A stretch of 64,000 nucleotides of DNA from Phycomyces blakesleeanus NRRL 1555(-) (GCF_001638985.1 NW_017265187.1:496001-560000), one strand, 5' to 3'; numbered from the stretch's first letter, positions 1-11,740 are shown. Notes: generated by a model from the letters alone, not told the origin. A program made the numbers and translations.

Positions 1-1527
1 TTTCTCAAGTTTCTTAAAGTCATCAACGATTGCTGGCAGAAGAGACATACCATTTGCACCATCTTTCTTAGGGATTGTAGAAAGAAACTGGATGTTTGCT
101 ATCGAATTTCGATCCTTAAAAGGCAAGGCAGCGCATCTCATTAACCAGCTTTCAAACGGATTGTACTGCTTTGAACGATTGCCAGAAGTGTCATCTGTAA
201 AAAGGATGATTGAAACAATCCTAACTTTGTAAAATACTGCATCGCAATCTACATTACCTGGCAAAACAGAAAGAGGCATAGGCTTCTTCATTGGATGAAC
301 TCCAAAAAGAAGAAAGTCATGAGCAGGACTCAATCTGGTAAGGCTACTTGAGATACTATAGTAGTGATCTCTTTCAACAGGAGTGGTGTCAACGTGAGAG
401 ATCTGCTCTACTCTAAGATTGGTAACAGCAACCTCAACTCCATAGCATATAATCGAAATCGCTCTGATCAGATACCCTCTTGCAAAAATGTTTTTATTTG
501 CCATGTGGAATGATTCAACCAAAAAGCAGATGCTGCAATCGTTTGTCTTCAAGTAAATGATGTTTCCAAACCAGATATCTATACCATTTACAGTGTGCAT
601 AGGCTGCTGAAAGAGATGGTGTGTTCTCCACTTTTCACCTTGTTCCAAACAGATTAATTGGTTTGGGGTACGATCGGGCATGGACGAGATCAACTTGTAT
701 TTCTTTGGGTTTGCCATAAGAAATCTCAAGTGGTTGGATGGAAGGTTAATGTGGGTAAATGCGTTCCAGTTTGATCCAGATACTGATATTCTTTGTGAAG
801 GAAAGACAGGCATCTTGGACTTCTTTCTTGCCTGATAATTTAAAAGAGCATCCAAACAAGGTAACTTAAATGTTCTTCCTATGAGAGTTTCTTGCTGAAT
901 CTTAATGATCAAGTTCATCGCAAGCAGTATCTTCTTCAACATTTGCTGGGAGATCATGTCATTATCCCCATTGATAAAAGCAAAAAGGGTCATAGTTTGA
1001 AGATCGCAAAAAGGATAACAGCTTGTAGAGTCATTTACAGTGCCAATTGTCTCAAAGACTTCTTCCGGGATCTCAGAGTCATCATCAGTCATTGATACCT
1101 CATCAGCAGCAGCAGCAGAAGAAAACATGTCAGAGAACGCGTTGAAAACTGGATTACTGTTCATTTCAATATCAAAGAAATTATTGACAATATCGTTTTC
1201 CTCGTCTACAATATTGTCTTCTTCATCCCCAATACTGGAGGAGTCATCTTCGTCACTCAAGTAATCAAATGCATTAGCATCCAGAATAGTGTTCTCGACT
1301 ATCAATTCGACCTGCTCGGGTTTGTTGAGTACAGTATTGGTTGCCATTTGATTACTTATATGGTGAACCTTCGAATGCCTTTTCAGTAACCAAGGCTTTT
1401 CGAACTCTTTTTTGCATTCAGAGCAGGTAAAAACACCTGAATTGATGCTAAAGTTAAGTTTGCCTTGCCTTTTAGGGGGGCGAGTCTTAACGATTTTATA
1501 TGTTTCTTGTCTTGTATTCTTTTGCAT
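1..1527 (-). CDS. Z transposase, N-terminal part, open to the window edge
   Basis: From an ATG at 1527 I read 509 codons to position 1 without a stop. The first ~60 residues contain a C2H2 zinc finger (FTCSEC ... RHSKVHH), followed by a long acidic linker rich in D, E and S, then a globular domain shared with element W (motifs QGEKW, QPMHTVNG, SKQYNPFESWLM). The catalytic half lies outside the window; in copy 2 it contains an HTILFGVAKY motif resembling the DPMHNLFLGT box of Tnp2-type transposases, so a CMC/CACTA-like DDE enzyme is the likely identity (inference). At the codons where copy 2 has TAG (23513) and TGA (24350), this copy reads CAG and CGA. It is therefore the better-preserved, possibly functional copy. 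Confidence 0.7.
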   Translation of the reverse strand, partial: MQKNTRQETYKIVKTRPPKRQGKLNFSINSGVFTCSECKKEFEKPWLLKRHSKVHHISNQMATNTVLNKPEQVELIVENTILDANAFDYLSDEDDSSSIGDEEDNIVDEENDIVNNFFDIEMNSNPVFNAFSDMFSSAAAADEVSMTDDDSEIPEEVFETIGTVNDSTSCYPFCDLQTMTLFAFINGDNDMISQQMLKKILLAMNLIIKIQQETLIGRTFKLPCLDALLNYQARKKSKMPVFPSQRISVSGSNWNAFTHINLPSNHLRFLMANPKKYKLISSMPDRTPNQLICLEQGEKWRTHHLFQQPMHTVNGIDIWFGNIIYLKTNDCSICFLVESFHMANKNIFARGYLIRAISIICYGVEVAVTNLRVEQISHVDTTPVERDHYYSISSSLTRLSPAHDFLLFGVHPMKKPMPLSVLPGNVDCDAVFYKVRIVSIILFTDDTSGNRSKQYNPFESWLMRCAALPFKDRNSIANIQFLSTIPKKDGANGMSLLPAIVDDFKKLEK

Positions 1528-2490
1528 AATAGTAAATTGATTGTAAAAACAAAGGGGGGAAAATGACTTTGCGAAAATAATTGAATTTATAAAATGTGGA
1601 AAGATCGATATTTAATGTCAGCGGACCAATTAGAATTTTTTTTACTTCTTTTCTTTTAAGAAAATATCGCGTGTTTTTGTCTTCTTTTTCATTTTACTTT
1701 TCCACAAAATACTTATTATTTGCATGAGCTTCCATTTGTAAGATATTCCAGTATGCTTATAGTATTTATAGAAGCAGAATTTTGCTTAAAGACCTTAAGC
1801 TCAAAGGTATTTATGCTATCAAAGTTTTTTATGTCATTGTGTTTATTAATCATACAATTCTAGTTTATAAATTAGTTTTTCATCATCTCGGTAAATCAAT
1901 AAAGAGGTAATAACTACATGTTCCTCTTACAAAGCAACAGAAGACTAATTATTTACTCCTCACTTGCAGAGATTTGGCTGCCTTTTATTGCAAATGCCTT
2001 AATAGAGTCAAAGGTAAAATTCTGTTAAATATATATAACTAAGTTTAATTACTAATTATTAGTTCTTCTGCTTTAGCTTTTCTCGAAATTCAAATCTTTA
2101 TGCTCTTTGTGTTTATTGGCATTTCTGGTACTGGGTCTCTTGGATTAGCTAGACATAGTAGTTTGCAGCAAACCAATCGTGTAATTTACAGGCATAAGTA
2201 CAAACAGCTATACTACTAGTGTTTCTAGTGGTATGAATATACTGGTGTGCTACTGCCTGTGGATTTTATGGTCCAGTCTAGCTTTTTTTTTAACCTAATT
2301 TTTTTCGAAAATAAAAAATAAATTTTTTACAACCCAAAATTATTTGAAACAAATTAAAAATTTGAACCATTTTTGAAATTGTGCAGTACATTTTTTAATC
2401 GAAATCTATTGGCCGAGAGTAGTCCCCCCATCCCCCCACTTTTCAGTCACCCAAAAAAATGAATTTCCTGTTATGGGCAAAATTCGCCCC

Positions 2491-3033
2491 TGTGGTGATC
2501 CAGACACTCGGATGTTGGATTTATCACATATAAGAACATATTCATATTGGGATAGTATAGTAGCTATCATCTTGTCAGTATAAAATATATATAAACAATT
2601 AAGTAATCAGCCCAATAATTATTACAGTTAGTACTGTAGATAATATCTTAAAGATTGTTAAGATAATTATATCATACTGCTGGGTAAACTGTGTCAGATC
2701 GATATGGGGCTAATTTAGTAGGAAGTTCTAAAGCTCTAGTATAAAAGAGAAAAGAATAGCTAAGAGCTAAAGAAGTACGATTTATGACTTGATGTCATAA
2801 TTGTAACACCGACACTAGTTAAGCAGTAAATACACTCTAATAACCAAATATAGTAAAGGAAGAAAGCCTTAAGAAACTAAGACGTAATGACAAGAGCAGA
2901 TTGTGTTTTCTTATAAAAAGGGACACTTTTTATTTATGAATAAAGACAACTGATATACAGTCTCAAAGTATTTCTATACGTCTCTATTCTCAAATATTTT
3001 ATTTTTCTATTGTTTCGTACCTGAAATACCACA
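2491..3033. mobile_element. Solo LTR, family LTR-C, with GCCCC target-site duplication
   Basis: 543 bp beginning TGTGGTGATCC and ending AAATACCACA, flanked on both sides by GCCCC (2486-2490 and 3034-3038). The unoccupied version of the site is present in Z copy 2 around 21970-21990, where a single GGGGC (GCCCC on the other strand) joins the same flanks. A second copy of equal length lies inverted at 17322-17864. No internal retrotransposon sequence is adjacent, so this is a solo LTR left by LTR-LTR recombination. Confidence 0.88.
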
Positions 3034-3093
3034 GCCCCGTATACAAGAATCCTTTTAAGGAACAAGATTACACAAAAAAATCTGCTGTGGTGT

Positions 3094-3267
3094 AAATATG
3101 GGCGGAGTTTACAATAGGGGGTTTCATTATCTCTTAGGATTTGGATTTGGATTAGGATTCAGAAAGCAGATGTAAAACCTGTAGTCAATGAAGATGATTA
3201 TAAAATGGAAATTATTGAGTCTCTCTTTTTAATTAATTGTCTTATTCTTGTATCTGATATTTTATTA
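3094..3267. other. Spacer with a short fragment repeated elsewhere in the window
   Basis: About 170 bp between Z copy 1 and the Tc1 element. Positions 3115-3170 (GGGGGTTTCATTATCTCTTA and an ATTAGGATT-rich stretch) recur inverted at about 13790-13838, next to pogo copy 1. The pieces are too short to assign to a family. No gene seen. Confidence 0.5.
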
Positions 3268-4612
3268 TACAATCTTTCAAAAAAAGTTCTCATGACTTTA
3301 AACTCTGGAGAGAATAGAAGTCCAAAGGTCTATCTTTATATTTCTTTTATTCTTTACATATGTAATAGAGGCAGCCAGAAAATAACTATAATAAAACTTA
3401 GAGAAAGACCTTTATCTGGTATAAATACGATCATTTATTTAATATGTGATAGGCCCACCTTTGTTCTCTTTGATGACTACTAATCTGTTATGTATTTTGA
3501 GGCATAGATCCACACATGTTTTTCTATCTATTTTTTACCACTCTTCTTGCAGAGCTACTTCCAACTCCCTCAGGTTTGTAGGTGGGAAAGCCCTCTTGCA
3601 AACACAGTCATCCAAAATATTCCAGATATTTTCAATTGGACTTAAATCTGGATTTCTTGATGGCCAGTCAAGAACATCCAGACTAAGCTCTTTTCTGCAT
3701 TTCTTTGATATGTTTGCAGTATGGGATGGCGCATTATCTTCTTGAAACATATATGTCTTTATGTCATTGTTTGATAAGGCATGGTAGTATGGCTTAAAGA
3801 CAGTTTCCATAATATCCACATAAACTTTTGCATTTATGGTGCCCTTAACAACTGCAAGTGGTCCAACTCCTTCAGTGGTAATGCAGCTTCATACCATTAC
3901 AAATCCTCCATTTCCTTGTACTTTTTGTTGAACACAGTCTGTGCGAAGCCTCTCGCCAGCCTTTTTCCATGAGCAAACTTTTCAATTTACTCTGAAAAGA
4001 GAAAAATTTGATTCATCACTCCATATAACTGTCTTCCATTCTTCTTTCCAGTCCATTCTTTCTTTTGCCCATTTGCTACGAATGGCCATGTCTTTTTCAG
4101 TTAGCCGAGAATTCTTTGCTGCAGCACAAGAGAATATGCCCAGATTATGCAGTTCTTTACTGACTGTATTTTCAGAGATGTAATGACCAGTGAAATTTCT
4201 AACACCTCTTGCAATATCCAATAAAGTCTGGCGCCAGTCACTTCTTATAAGTCTATCCAAATGATGCTTGCCTCTAGAATCAAGACACTTTGGTCTTCTG
4301 GAACAAGGCTTATCTTCGACAAAGTCAGTTTCCTTATACATTTTTATTATACTGCAAAGAGATTCCACAGGTATGCCTTCGCAGTGGGAGATTTCTGGAA
4401 TGGACATTCCAGCTTTATGTATCCCAATCATAATGGACTTCTCAGTATTCGAAAATCTCTTAAGCTTATGGGGGTGATTGCCTTTATTTTGGTTTGAATT
4501 TGCAGATGGCATGTTTATAAGGTTATAGATTAATGTAAGTGTGATACGAGGTTGCAGATAAAGATGATTAAGTGGACTTTAAAGTCATGAGGACTTTTTT
4601 TGAAAGATTGTA
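3268..4612 (-). mobile_element. Complete Tc1-like element with 35-bp TIRs and TA target site
   Basis: Inverted terminal repeats at 3268-3302 and 4578-4612 start TACAATCTTTC and match at 34 of 35 positions. TA dinucleotides flank both ends (3266-3267 and 4613-4614), as expected for Tc1/mariner integration. The 1345-bp length is typical for Tc1. The enclosed transposase is on the minus strand and is broken. Confidence 0.93.
3535..4512 (-). pseudogene. Tc1-type transposase, broken
   Basis: The N-terminal open segment (3982-4512, 176 residues) holds two helix-turn-helix regions (KLKRFSNTEKSIMIGIHKAG; SENTVSKELHNLGI) and the first catalytic Asp in VIWSDESNF. The C-terminal segment (3535-3819, 94 residues) carries the second Asp in FQEDNAPSHTA and the Glu in SPIENIWN, giving a Tc1-type DD34E triad. 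The two segments are not joined by one open frame: stops and a frame change lie between about 3820 and 3981. All catalytic residues survive, so inactivation rests on the broken frame. Confidence 0.9.
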
Positions 4613-4991
4613 TATAATTAAGTTATTTTGTATGTGAAGCTTTATTGAGCAAAGACTAAATCATAAAAAAGAATTAAAGGCTGGCTTAAAGTGTGATTAA
4701 GATAGTAGACGTAAAAGAAGTATAAAAAATTAATTTTGTATTAATGAATTTATTTACTGATAAAATTAAAATTTCATTTTAACCTTTATATACATAATTA
4801 AATAAAATATATCTAGTTTATATATGTCTCTCAATATTTGTACTGATCTTTTTAATTCAAAGAACATACATATAATATATAGTGTCCCTGGATATTTTGT
4901 AAAGAGCATATGTTTTATATGTATATAAATGCTTTTGTTCGAATGGAAAAAAATATTATTTTTTTATTTCCAAACATACTTTCCCAAAGCA
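4613..4991. other. AT-rich leader of the Harbinger element, no gene seen
   Basis: AT-rich DNA between the Tc1 element and the first Harbinger exon. It probably includes the outer end of the Harbinger element, but I could not find a matching TIR near 7920-8270, so the boundary is not set. Confidence 0.4.
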
Positions 4992-6168
4992 AAATGAGCT
5001 CTCAACCTAGTAAGTATACTTTAATCAATACAATATAGATGTGTATTTGAAATACCTACTGATAGAAATTCTGCAGCTTCCACTCAAAATAACATCAAAC
5101 AATGGAGTAAGAACAGTGTAAATGGTAGACCAAGATCGGAAATAATTGTTGTGAATTAGTTAACTGAGCAAGTCAATTACGACCAATGGAAGGGAAGATC
5201 TGTCAATGGTGTTATCAAGGCAACTCTTTGCTCAGAAATACGAAGCATACTCGTATCAAATGATATTACTCACCAATCAATTTACAATATATAAGAAAAA
5301 ATAGCCCACCTTCACAAAAATTACAAGCGAGTAATTGATTGACTGAACCAAACTGGACAAGGTCTAAGAAATATAATGGAACAAGATGGTGTGTCTCAAC
5401 CTGAGATTAATACCACTATTGCAGGTATATATATATATATAGCACATAATTAAAATACAATGTTAATAATAATATGTATTTTACTCTTTGATATTTCTTT
5501 TAGAGAAAAAAAGAGCCATGCTTGTCTACTTTAATGAACTTGATCCAGTAATGGGTCATCAACCATTAACAGAACCTCCATGCCTGCAGTCTTTCTTGGA
5601 TGACACAGATGTCAAACATGTTCTGAACGTACACTCTGGCCATGCATCCATGACAGTGCATAATTCGATGCATGAAGAGTATGAGAATATAGAAGTTGCA
5701 GAAGACGATGATGAGACCAATGAAGAAAGCAAAGATGAAGACAATAAGGAGATCGAAGAAGTAGAAAGACAGGTAGTTGCTAGGCATCTTTCTGCGGCAA
5801 CTGCTGTAGAAAATAATCGCCCTTCCAAACAGGCCTGCAGAGATATTGACAAGAGTCTCTTTGAGTTTATGAAGGGATCTGGCGATCAGGAGAGAGAAAA
5901 AATGAAAAGAGCTGAGAGACAGTTGGAATTTGAGACCAAAATTCAAAGCAGGCAGTTAGAGGTTGAAGAAAGACAGATTGTTGTAGAAGAAAAAGATGCA
6001 GAGATCCGCAAAAGAAAAATAGACCTTGACGAAAGGCAGATTGTTCTGGAACAATACAAAATACAAATTGATAAATCCAGGGCACAAATTCAACATGCCA
6101 AAATGCTCAAGGGCTTAGGAATGTCAAAGAAAGATATTCTTAAAGAAATAAAAAAAATATTTAACTAA
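4992..6168 (+). pseudogene. PIF/Harbinger accessory protein (ORF1), DNA-binding type, broken
   Basis: The last open segment (5488-6168) reads from the motif YFNELDPVMG through an acidic stretch into a long charged coiled coil of repeated E/R/K/Q heptads (about 5880-6110). Upstream, 5090-5425 reads in a continuous frame as a helix-rich Myb/SANT- or trihelix-like domain of the kind found in Harbinger ORF1 proteins, but with three stops (TAG near 5157, TAA near 5293, TGA near 5340). Introns with GT...AG borders are plausible at 5010-5068 and 5425-5503. Harbinger elements need this protein alongside the transposase for nuclear import and DNA binding (family knowledge). Placement next to the convergent transposase at 6271-7916 supports the call. 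Confidence 0.65.
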
Positions 6169-6270
6169 AATACACTAATAAATATTTTTAATACAAAAAT
6201 AAAAATAAAATTAAAAATATATTTATTAGAAAATAAATTGCTTTAACCTTTCTCTTTTTTCTTTGCCCAA

Positions 6271-7916
6271 TTAAACTGAATCATTTTCTCCTGAATCTTC
6301 AGAATCACAATTACTCTTAACAGTGTACTCAAAGTCATTATTGACTTTGGGTACAAGTAGGTTGTGTAAAATACAGCAATCTCTTATCCAGTAGCACATT
6401 TTTTCTATGCCTTTTTTGGTGTGGATCACTGTCCTGAGGCCTTTTAAAGATTGAAATCTTTCTTTTAAAATTCCAATGCAGTGTTCTACAGACACACGGA
6501 TATTGGAATGAACAGTATTAAAATCCACATTTTTCTGTGTCATGCCAGTGCTAGATTGTTGCTTATATGGTATGATCATATACTGAGAAAGTGTGTATGC
6601 AGCATTGCCAAGTAAGTATTCCTCAACAGAAAAGAAAAGTTCTGGTGTTTTTCCTAAGGGGCTGGCAAGATACATTCGTGAATCATGGGAACAGCCAGCC
6701 CATTCAGAGTACATCATTCTAATGAGTTTTTTGTCATCGCATACTGTTATATTTTTAGAAAAAGAAAGAAAAACAAAGTGCAGACGAAAAGTACGGTGAG
6801 ACTTTGTTTATTGATGAAAAGAGAGATGATCTTCTATTGCTATTTTCTATGTGAGTTTATATAGACATTACGTGTGTATTTAGGATAATGATATGAGTAT
6901 ATCATGTGATGTCTGTTTTCTTATATCATAGATAATATATTGTTAAGTTATTACTCACACTCTTGTTTGAGTGATTAGTAATGTTGACTAAGGTGTGTGA
7001 CCATGTTATTGGTATATTTTTTATTTAATGATAGTGTGAGAAATAATGTATAATTGATACTGGTCACTTATTCAATATGTCTTTGTCTTATTGTCTGTGC
7101 GCTCTATTTGAATCTACAATTATGTTGGATACAACACATACAATCATTACAGGGAGACCGTAATATGATATTCTACTGAAGAAGTCCTCTCCACATCATT
7201 TTGGCCTGTATTTAAGCTTTACAAGAGTCTGATTGACAAATCCAAGACAAGAAGAGAAACCAGATCGGGCTCTTATTCTTTGACTTATTTTGTTTCTTTC
7301 ATCTTGCTCAGGTCAGAATACTGTTTGCTTCTCTAATGAGAGGAAAGTGGCAATAAATCTGTTATTGTACTTAATAACAGATTTCTCTAATAAACATGTT
7401 GGTTATAATTATTATATTAAATCAGAAATAAGAAATAATAATAGCAATTACAGTTGCAGTTACAATTACATAATACATACCACTTATACTAATTGACTGT
7501 GCAATACTACCAACAGTAGCACCAGTTTCATACAATCTCAAGCACTTAAGGACAACTATCATTTGAATACTTATGTCTACTTGCTGTCTTCCTGCTGTAT
7601 TATTGAAAACAAGATTCATTTTGATCATGTTGCAAATAGCAAAAAAAGAGTGCTTGTTCATTCTAAACTCTTGTCTAAATCTATCATTATCAAGATCATT
7701 CAAAAACTATCTGATTCTACTGGGTGGCCAAGAGACTATAGATCGCTCTCTAAGGTATCTCTTTCTAGATAACACGAGGTATACAAGAATTTCTGGTATG
7801 TTGACAGTAATATTTAATGCATTATCCTCACTGTGAATTTGGAATTCAATTAGTTTATAAAGAATCAACTTTTTAAGCAACTTGAAGAAAGCTTTTCTAT
7901 CACTTATGTTGGGCAT
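6271..7916 (-). pseudogene. PIF/Harbinger transposase (DDE_Tnp_4 type), broken and interrupted by a solo LTR
   Basis: Reading on the minus strand: N-terminal segments at 7707-7916 and 7422-7703 (FRMNKHSFFAICNMI, then an HTH-like YETGATVGSIAQSIS), a probable intron, a segment near 7200-7260 reading CLGFVNQT where the family has GFVDGT, then MIVCDDKK, and after the LTR the strong signature WAGCSHDSRMY, LGNAAYTLS and SVEHCIGILKERFQSLKGL. The first catalytic Asp appears changed to Asn (GAT to AAT). There is at least one stop and one frame change, and the gene is split by LTR-D at 6745-7136. Removing the LTR and one CATAC restores the frame across the junction. Confidence 0.85.
6745..7136. mobile_element. 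Solo LTR, family LTR-D, CATAC target-site duplication
   Basis: 392 bp starting TGTTATATT and ending GATACAACA, with TG...CA termini. CATAC flanks both sides (6740-6744 and 7137-7141). The insertion is inside the Harbinger transposase, and the reading frame on both sides joins exactly when the LTR and one CATAC are taken out. I see no other copy in this window. Confidence 0.85.
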
Positions 7917-8273
7917 TTTTTATAAAAATTGATATATAGAGTAGAATAATATAAGAGAGGCAAAGACATTAACAACTTTTTGTTTAGAGTATTCCAAGAC
8001 GTCAAAATAAGCGATCCTAAATTTCAATTCTAAAGCTTTTTCCTTCAGATTAAATTTATATATTTTAATTCTATTCAGATTCTTCTCATCTAATTCACAC
8101 CTACTGACATTTCTTTCATTTATGGTAATTTCTAATGGTACAGCTGTTTCTATTGGTTTAGAGTTCCAATTTTAAGTTGAACCTGTTAAGGCTCAGATTT
8201 GGGTATACAAATTTGATATAAATGAGCCAAAAGTGGATTAGTGTAATGTTTTAAGTGTCATGATAAAATTTTA
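7917..8273. other. AT-rich intergenic DNA, no gene seen
   Basis: Between the start of the Harbinger transposase and the left end of element W. I see no coding signal and no clear TIR; it may contain the outer end of the Harbinger element. Confidence 0.4.
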
Positions 8274-11198
8274 GATGGTACAAAAATCTGAAATGGGGGG
8301 GAGAAGCGAAGAGAGCTGGAAAAGAAGAGATTTTATTGGACAAACCCCATTGGGAAAAATACTTTTTTTTTTGATAAGTCATTTTTTTTAATAGATTTTT
8401 GCAATGTTCATCAACATCCACTGGAACATGCCGGATTTTGCAACGTTGAGAAACTTTTAGTTATTGGAAGACCCAATGGACAAGTGAATATCAACAGCCT
8501 GAACGATGTTGATGTCATCTTTGTTGACTTCAACCAGGCCTCCAAGGGGCAGAACCACAATGTTGTTGTAATTGTCCGTTACCACAGCTGGGGTATAGAT
8601 GCAATTTACATTGCTGTTCGGAACAATTTGGTACTTTTGCATAAAGAACGCCTTCCTCATTCTGTCTGCAGAGTCTCTTGCTTGAACAATCTTTACCTGA
8701 CCAAGGAATAATTGACCATTTGATTGAAAAACACCTGCAAGTGTATCACACAAAGTGGGAGTCAACAGCCCGGAATTGTCACTGTTGACACGAGAACCAA
8801 AGAAATGGAGATTAAAGCCTGAGAAATTGACAGGGGCCAGCTTGACAAAATCACTAATTGAACTTCTCACAGATCTTGTTCCATTACCAGCTGGTCTCTC
8901 TACGACATACAATCCTCCATTACAAAGATGCCGACAGATGTATTGCTTGCCAAATCTTGTAGCAACGTCTCGAGAGGTGGAATGGCGGTTGGTCTTGAAT
9001 AAATGTTTGCGGATGAACTTATTGAACTGTTCACTGTTTTCAGTTTTGTATTGCAGCACAGAACCAAAACGAACAATGTTGTCAGTGATATGATGCAGAA
9101 GGTGGACCTTTGGCTTGAACATGAAGTCTTGCTTAGAAAATCCTTTTTGGAGAATCTGGACATTCAGTTGAAAAAGCAGATCTGTTACATCAGTGACAGT
9201 GTGTTTTATCTAGGCAATATAGTAGTTGAAGCACCAGTCGACTCCACGCGTGTACACCAAAGACGACAGGTGGCCTAATGCATGCAAGGCTTTAATGAAC
9301 AAACTTGCCGATGGTTTGTCACTAAAGAGCTTGCTTGTAATTCCAGGCAGGACTTGAATCAATTCCTTGAAATTGCGTCCAACAAACGAACCAGTGTGAC
9401 AAAGCTTGTTCCTGAATGTTCGGCTGTAACTCTTACAAGACTTGTAAGAGTTTAGAGCTTCCTGGAGTCTCCCCTTTTCACTTGTAGTCAGCATCTTCTG
9501 TTTCCAGAGAAAGTCATCAAGCATTTCGTCAGGCCAAGAGGAATAATGTGGAGAATTTTGACAGGCATGTCTTTGGTAGGGTCAAAGGCTTTGAGTCTAA
9601 GAAATTCCTCACTTCCATTCTTAATATAACTCAATTCGCACCCATTGAGATATAGCTCTGACTGGGAATTGGCATTGGCAAAGGCGCACAAGAAATCCCT
9701 CATTCTTTCTTCTGACCCACGGTGGTCAACTGGAGAATACGGCGGAGTGTCAGGGATGGAACCCTGTTCAATACGAGGTGAAGGTATGAGGCATTTTCGG
9801 CAAAACTTCTTGACAGATGTTCTCTTATGCATGGCAAGCTGAGATTGATGAGGGTTGTCACCCATAAAGAGCAACAGGGGCGCAACGACAAGAACTACTT
9901 CACCATGATCCTCAGAATACATCTCAATACCTTTCTCCAGACTAATGAGGTCATTGACGATAGGAGGCAACATCTCAACGGCATTCAGTGTATGATTCAA
10001 GATACAAATGAAAAGAGCATTTTGTCATTTGTTTCTGGTCTCAAATGGCAATGCAGTAAAGTACATTAAGTAACTGTCATACTTGTTGTACTGCTTTGTT
10101 GAATTAACGGAGGTATTGTTGGAATAGAGATTAAGTGGGCAGACAACCACTTTCATCAAACCAGAGCCTGGAAGTCTTCTCTTGAATTCTTCAACACGGG
10201 ATTTGTTGAGCCACAAGTCAGATTGAACACCAGTAAGAGCATAGGTGACAATTTCGGCAGGGCAATAAGAAACAGAGAGACCACATCCAAGGAAAAGATT
10301 GCTGTCTTTTTGAACAGTAGACATAATCCTATCAACTTCAATGGTATACTTCAGGGTAGAGACAGCAAAGTTCATAGAGTTTCCAAACCGCAGGAAGTGA
10401 GTATCATCAGGATGGTTCAGCCGAGGATTGTGACCACCATAAACCTGGAACGCATTGGCAAGTATGGATCTGTCCATGGTGAACAACTTCTCAAGGAGAT
10501 ACCAGTTTGGGGAGCCTTGGACTTTGACAACATCACCCACCCAGTAGTCCATTCCGTTTGAAGTGATCATCGGGTGCTGGAGCAATGGGTTCTCCTTCCA
10601 CTTTTCGCCTTGATTGAGATTCAACTGCTGGTTTTCCGTGAAGTCAGGAAGGGCCAAGATTTGAGATGATTTTCCGGGGCATGTCATGGTAAACTTGATG
10701 TAATTGGATGATTTGTTCATCCAAAGTACATGTCGTTCATTGTCTTGGTTCACAACATCGAAACTGGCAGTAGGAAAAACAGGGATCTGGTTCTTTTTCT
10801 GCTTGTGATAGTTAATCACAGCATTTGGTGTCAGAAAATCCAGTGCTACTCCAGATTCTTCACGGACGTCCAAGACCATCTTCATGGCAAACATGATCTT
10901 CTTGATAGATCTTTCTGAGGCAAGATCTTCATTGCCATAGAAGAGAGCATGTAAGATAAACTCTACTTTCAATTTAAACGGACGGGTGGGTCCAGTAAAA
11001 ATGTCAGCAAAGTCATTGGTCTGGTACGATGTCTGTCTGCTGCTGTCTTTGTTCGAGTAGGCATTCATGGCATGAGAAAGAGATTGAAAGGTTCTCATTT
11101 CTGCTGCCACTCTAGCGATATGATCCTGGCTATCATATTCTACTCTGGTGTCCGTGTCTTTGTCATCAGTGGTCTCATCATAGTCATCTGTTGAATCA

Positions 11199-11261
11199 CT
11201 GTTCAGCAAAAAAAAACAGGTTATTATCTATTTCAATATTGCATTACTAATTTTTATTTAC
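11199..11261 (-). other. Intron 2 of the W transposase gene
   Basis: 63 nt on the minus strand from GTAAATAAA to CTGAACAG. Splicing joins ATTCTATT to TGATTCAACAG and keeps the reading frame (HIL-FDSTDDYDE), avoiding the TAA just inside the donor. Confidence 0.65.
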
Positions 11262-11444
11262 AATAGAATGTGATCATCACTATATTCATCTTTGTCAGAG
11301 ATTTCATGACCATATGTGTCCTGAGGGTTTTCAATAATAAATTCTATTGGGGCAGGTCCATTATTACTGTTCAGGTTGGTAGTGGCAGTGGTAGTGGCAG
11401 TGGCAGTGCTTGCAGAAGAAGAAGGGCCATCAAACATAGCAGGT

Positions 11445-11518
11445 CTAATGTTAAGGTATGCTCAATTTCAGCTTTACATTACATAGTATTTTTCATCCTA
11501 CTTTTAGGATTAACTTAC
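11445..11518 (-). other. Intron 1 of the W transposase gene
   Basis: 74 nt on the minus strand from GTAAGTTAATCC to CTTAACATTAG. It separates the zinc-finger exon from the Ser/Ala/Thr-rich exon and preserves frame. Confidence 0.65.
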
Positions 11519-11740
11519 CTTCTTTTTAGAAGTTTCTCATACTCCCCCATTTCGTTTGAATGTTTTTTTGTATAATGTCTTCTGAGGCCTTGCAAGGACC
11601 CTAACACTCTTTCAGTTTCGCAGACAGTGCACACAAATGTTTGGTTGTCTGTAGCTGTCAGTGTGAGGAATGTATTTCTCTTTGTTGTGAAGTGATTTTC
11701 TATGTTTAAAAATCTTTGGAATGAAAGATGTAGAAAAACG

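Larger units (their letters stand above)
1..3093 (-). mobile_element. DNA transposon Z, copy 1 (window-truncated)
   Basis: Read on the minus strand, this block matches the plus-strand block starting at 21917: the same terminus (ACACCACAGCAG), the same G-rich leader and the same zinc-finger transposase. The terminus lies at 3093 and the coding region begins at 1527 and runs off the left edge. The leader differs from copy 2 by a solo LTR at 2491-3033. Pairwise comparison of the two copies defines the terminus; the opposite end is not visible for either copy, so TIRs and TSD cannot be stated. Family assignment (CACTA/CMC-like) is inference from the transposase. Confidence 0.75.
8457..11740 (-). 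pseudogene. W transposase, zinc-finger N-terminus, broken
   Basis: Exon 1 (ending at 11519) encodes a C2H2 finger (FVCTVCETERV ... LRRHYTKKH). Introns with GT...AG borders follow at 11445-11518 and 11199-11261, flanking an exon rich in Ser, Ala and Thr. Exon 3 reads from 11198 to about 9500 with a TGA at 10025 (R codon CGA to TGA). A frame change near 9500-9530 follows the LHIIPLGLTK motif, which corresponds to HTILFGVAKY in Z. The C-terminal part (8457-9524) has a TAG near 9207 and the family signature KVHLLHHITDNIVRFGS followed by FNKFIR and TSRDVA. It is about one-third identical to Z by eye. Likely a CMC/CACTA-like DDE transposase; the superfamily name is inference. Confidence 0.75.

Noticed and set aside
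3446..4497. Plus-strand frames within the Tc1 element
   Set aside because: Antisense to the Tc1 transposase, which has clear catalytic motifs.
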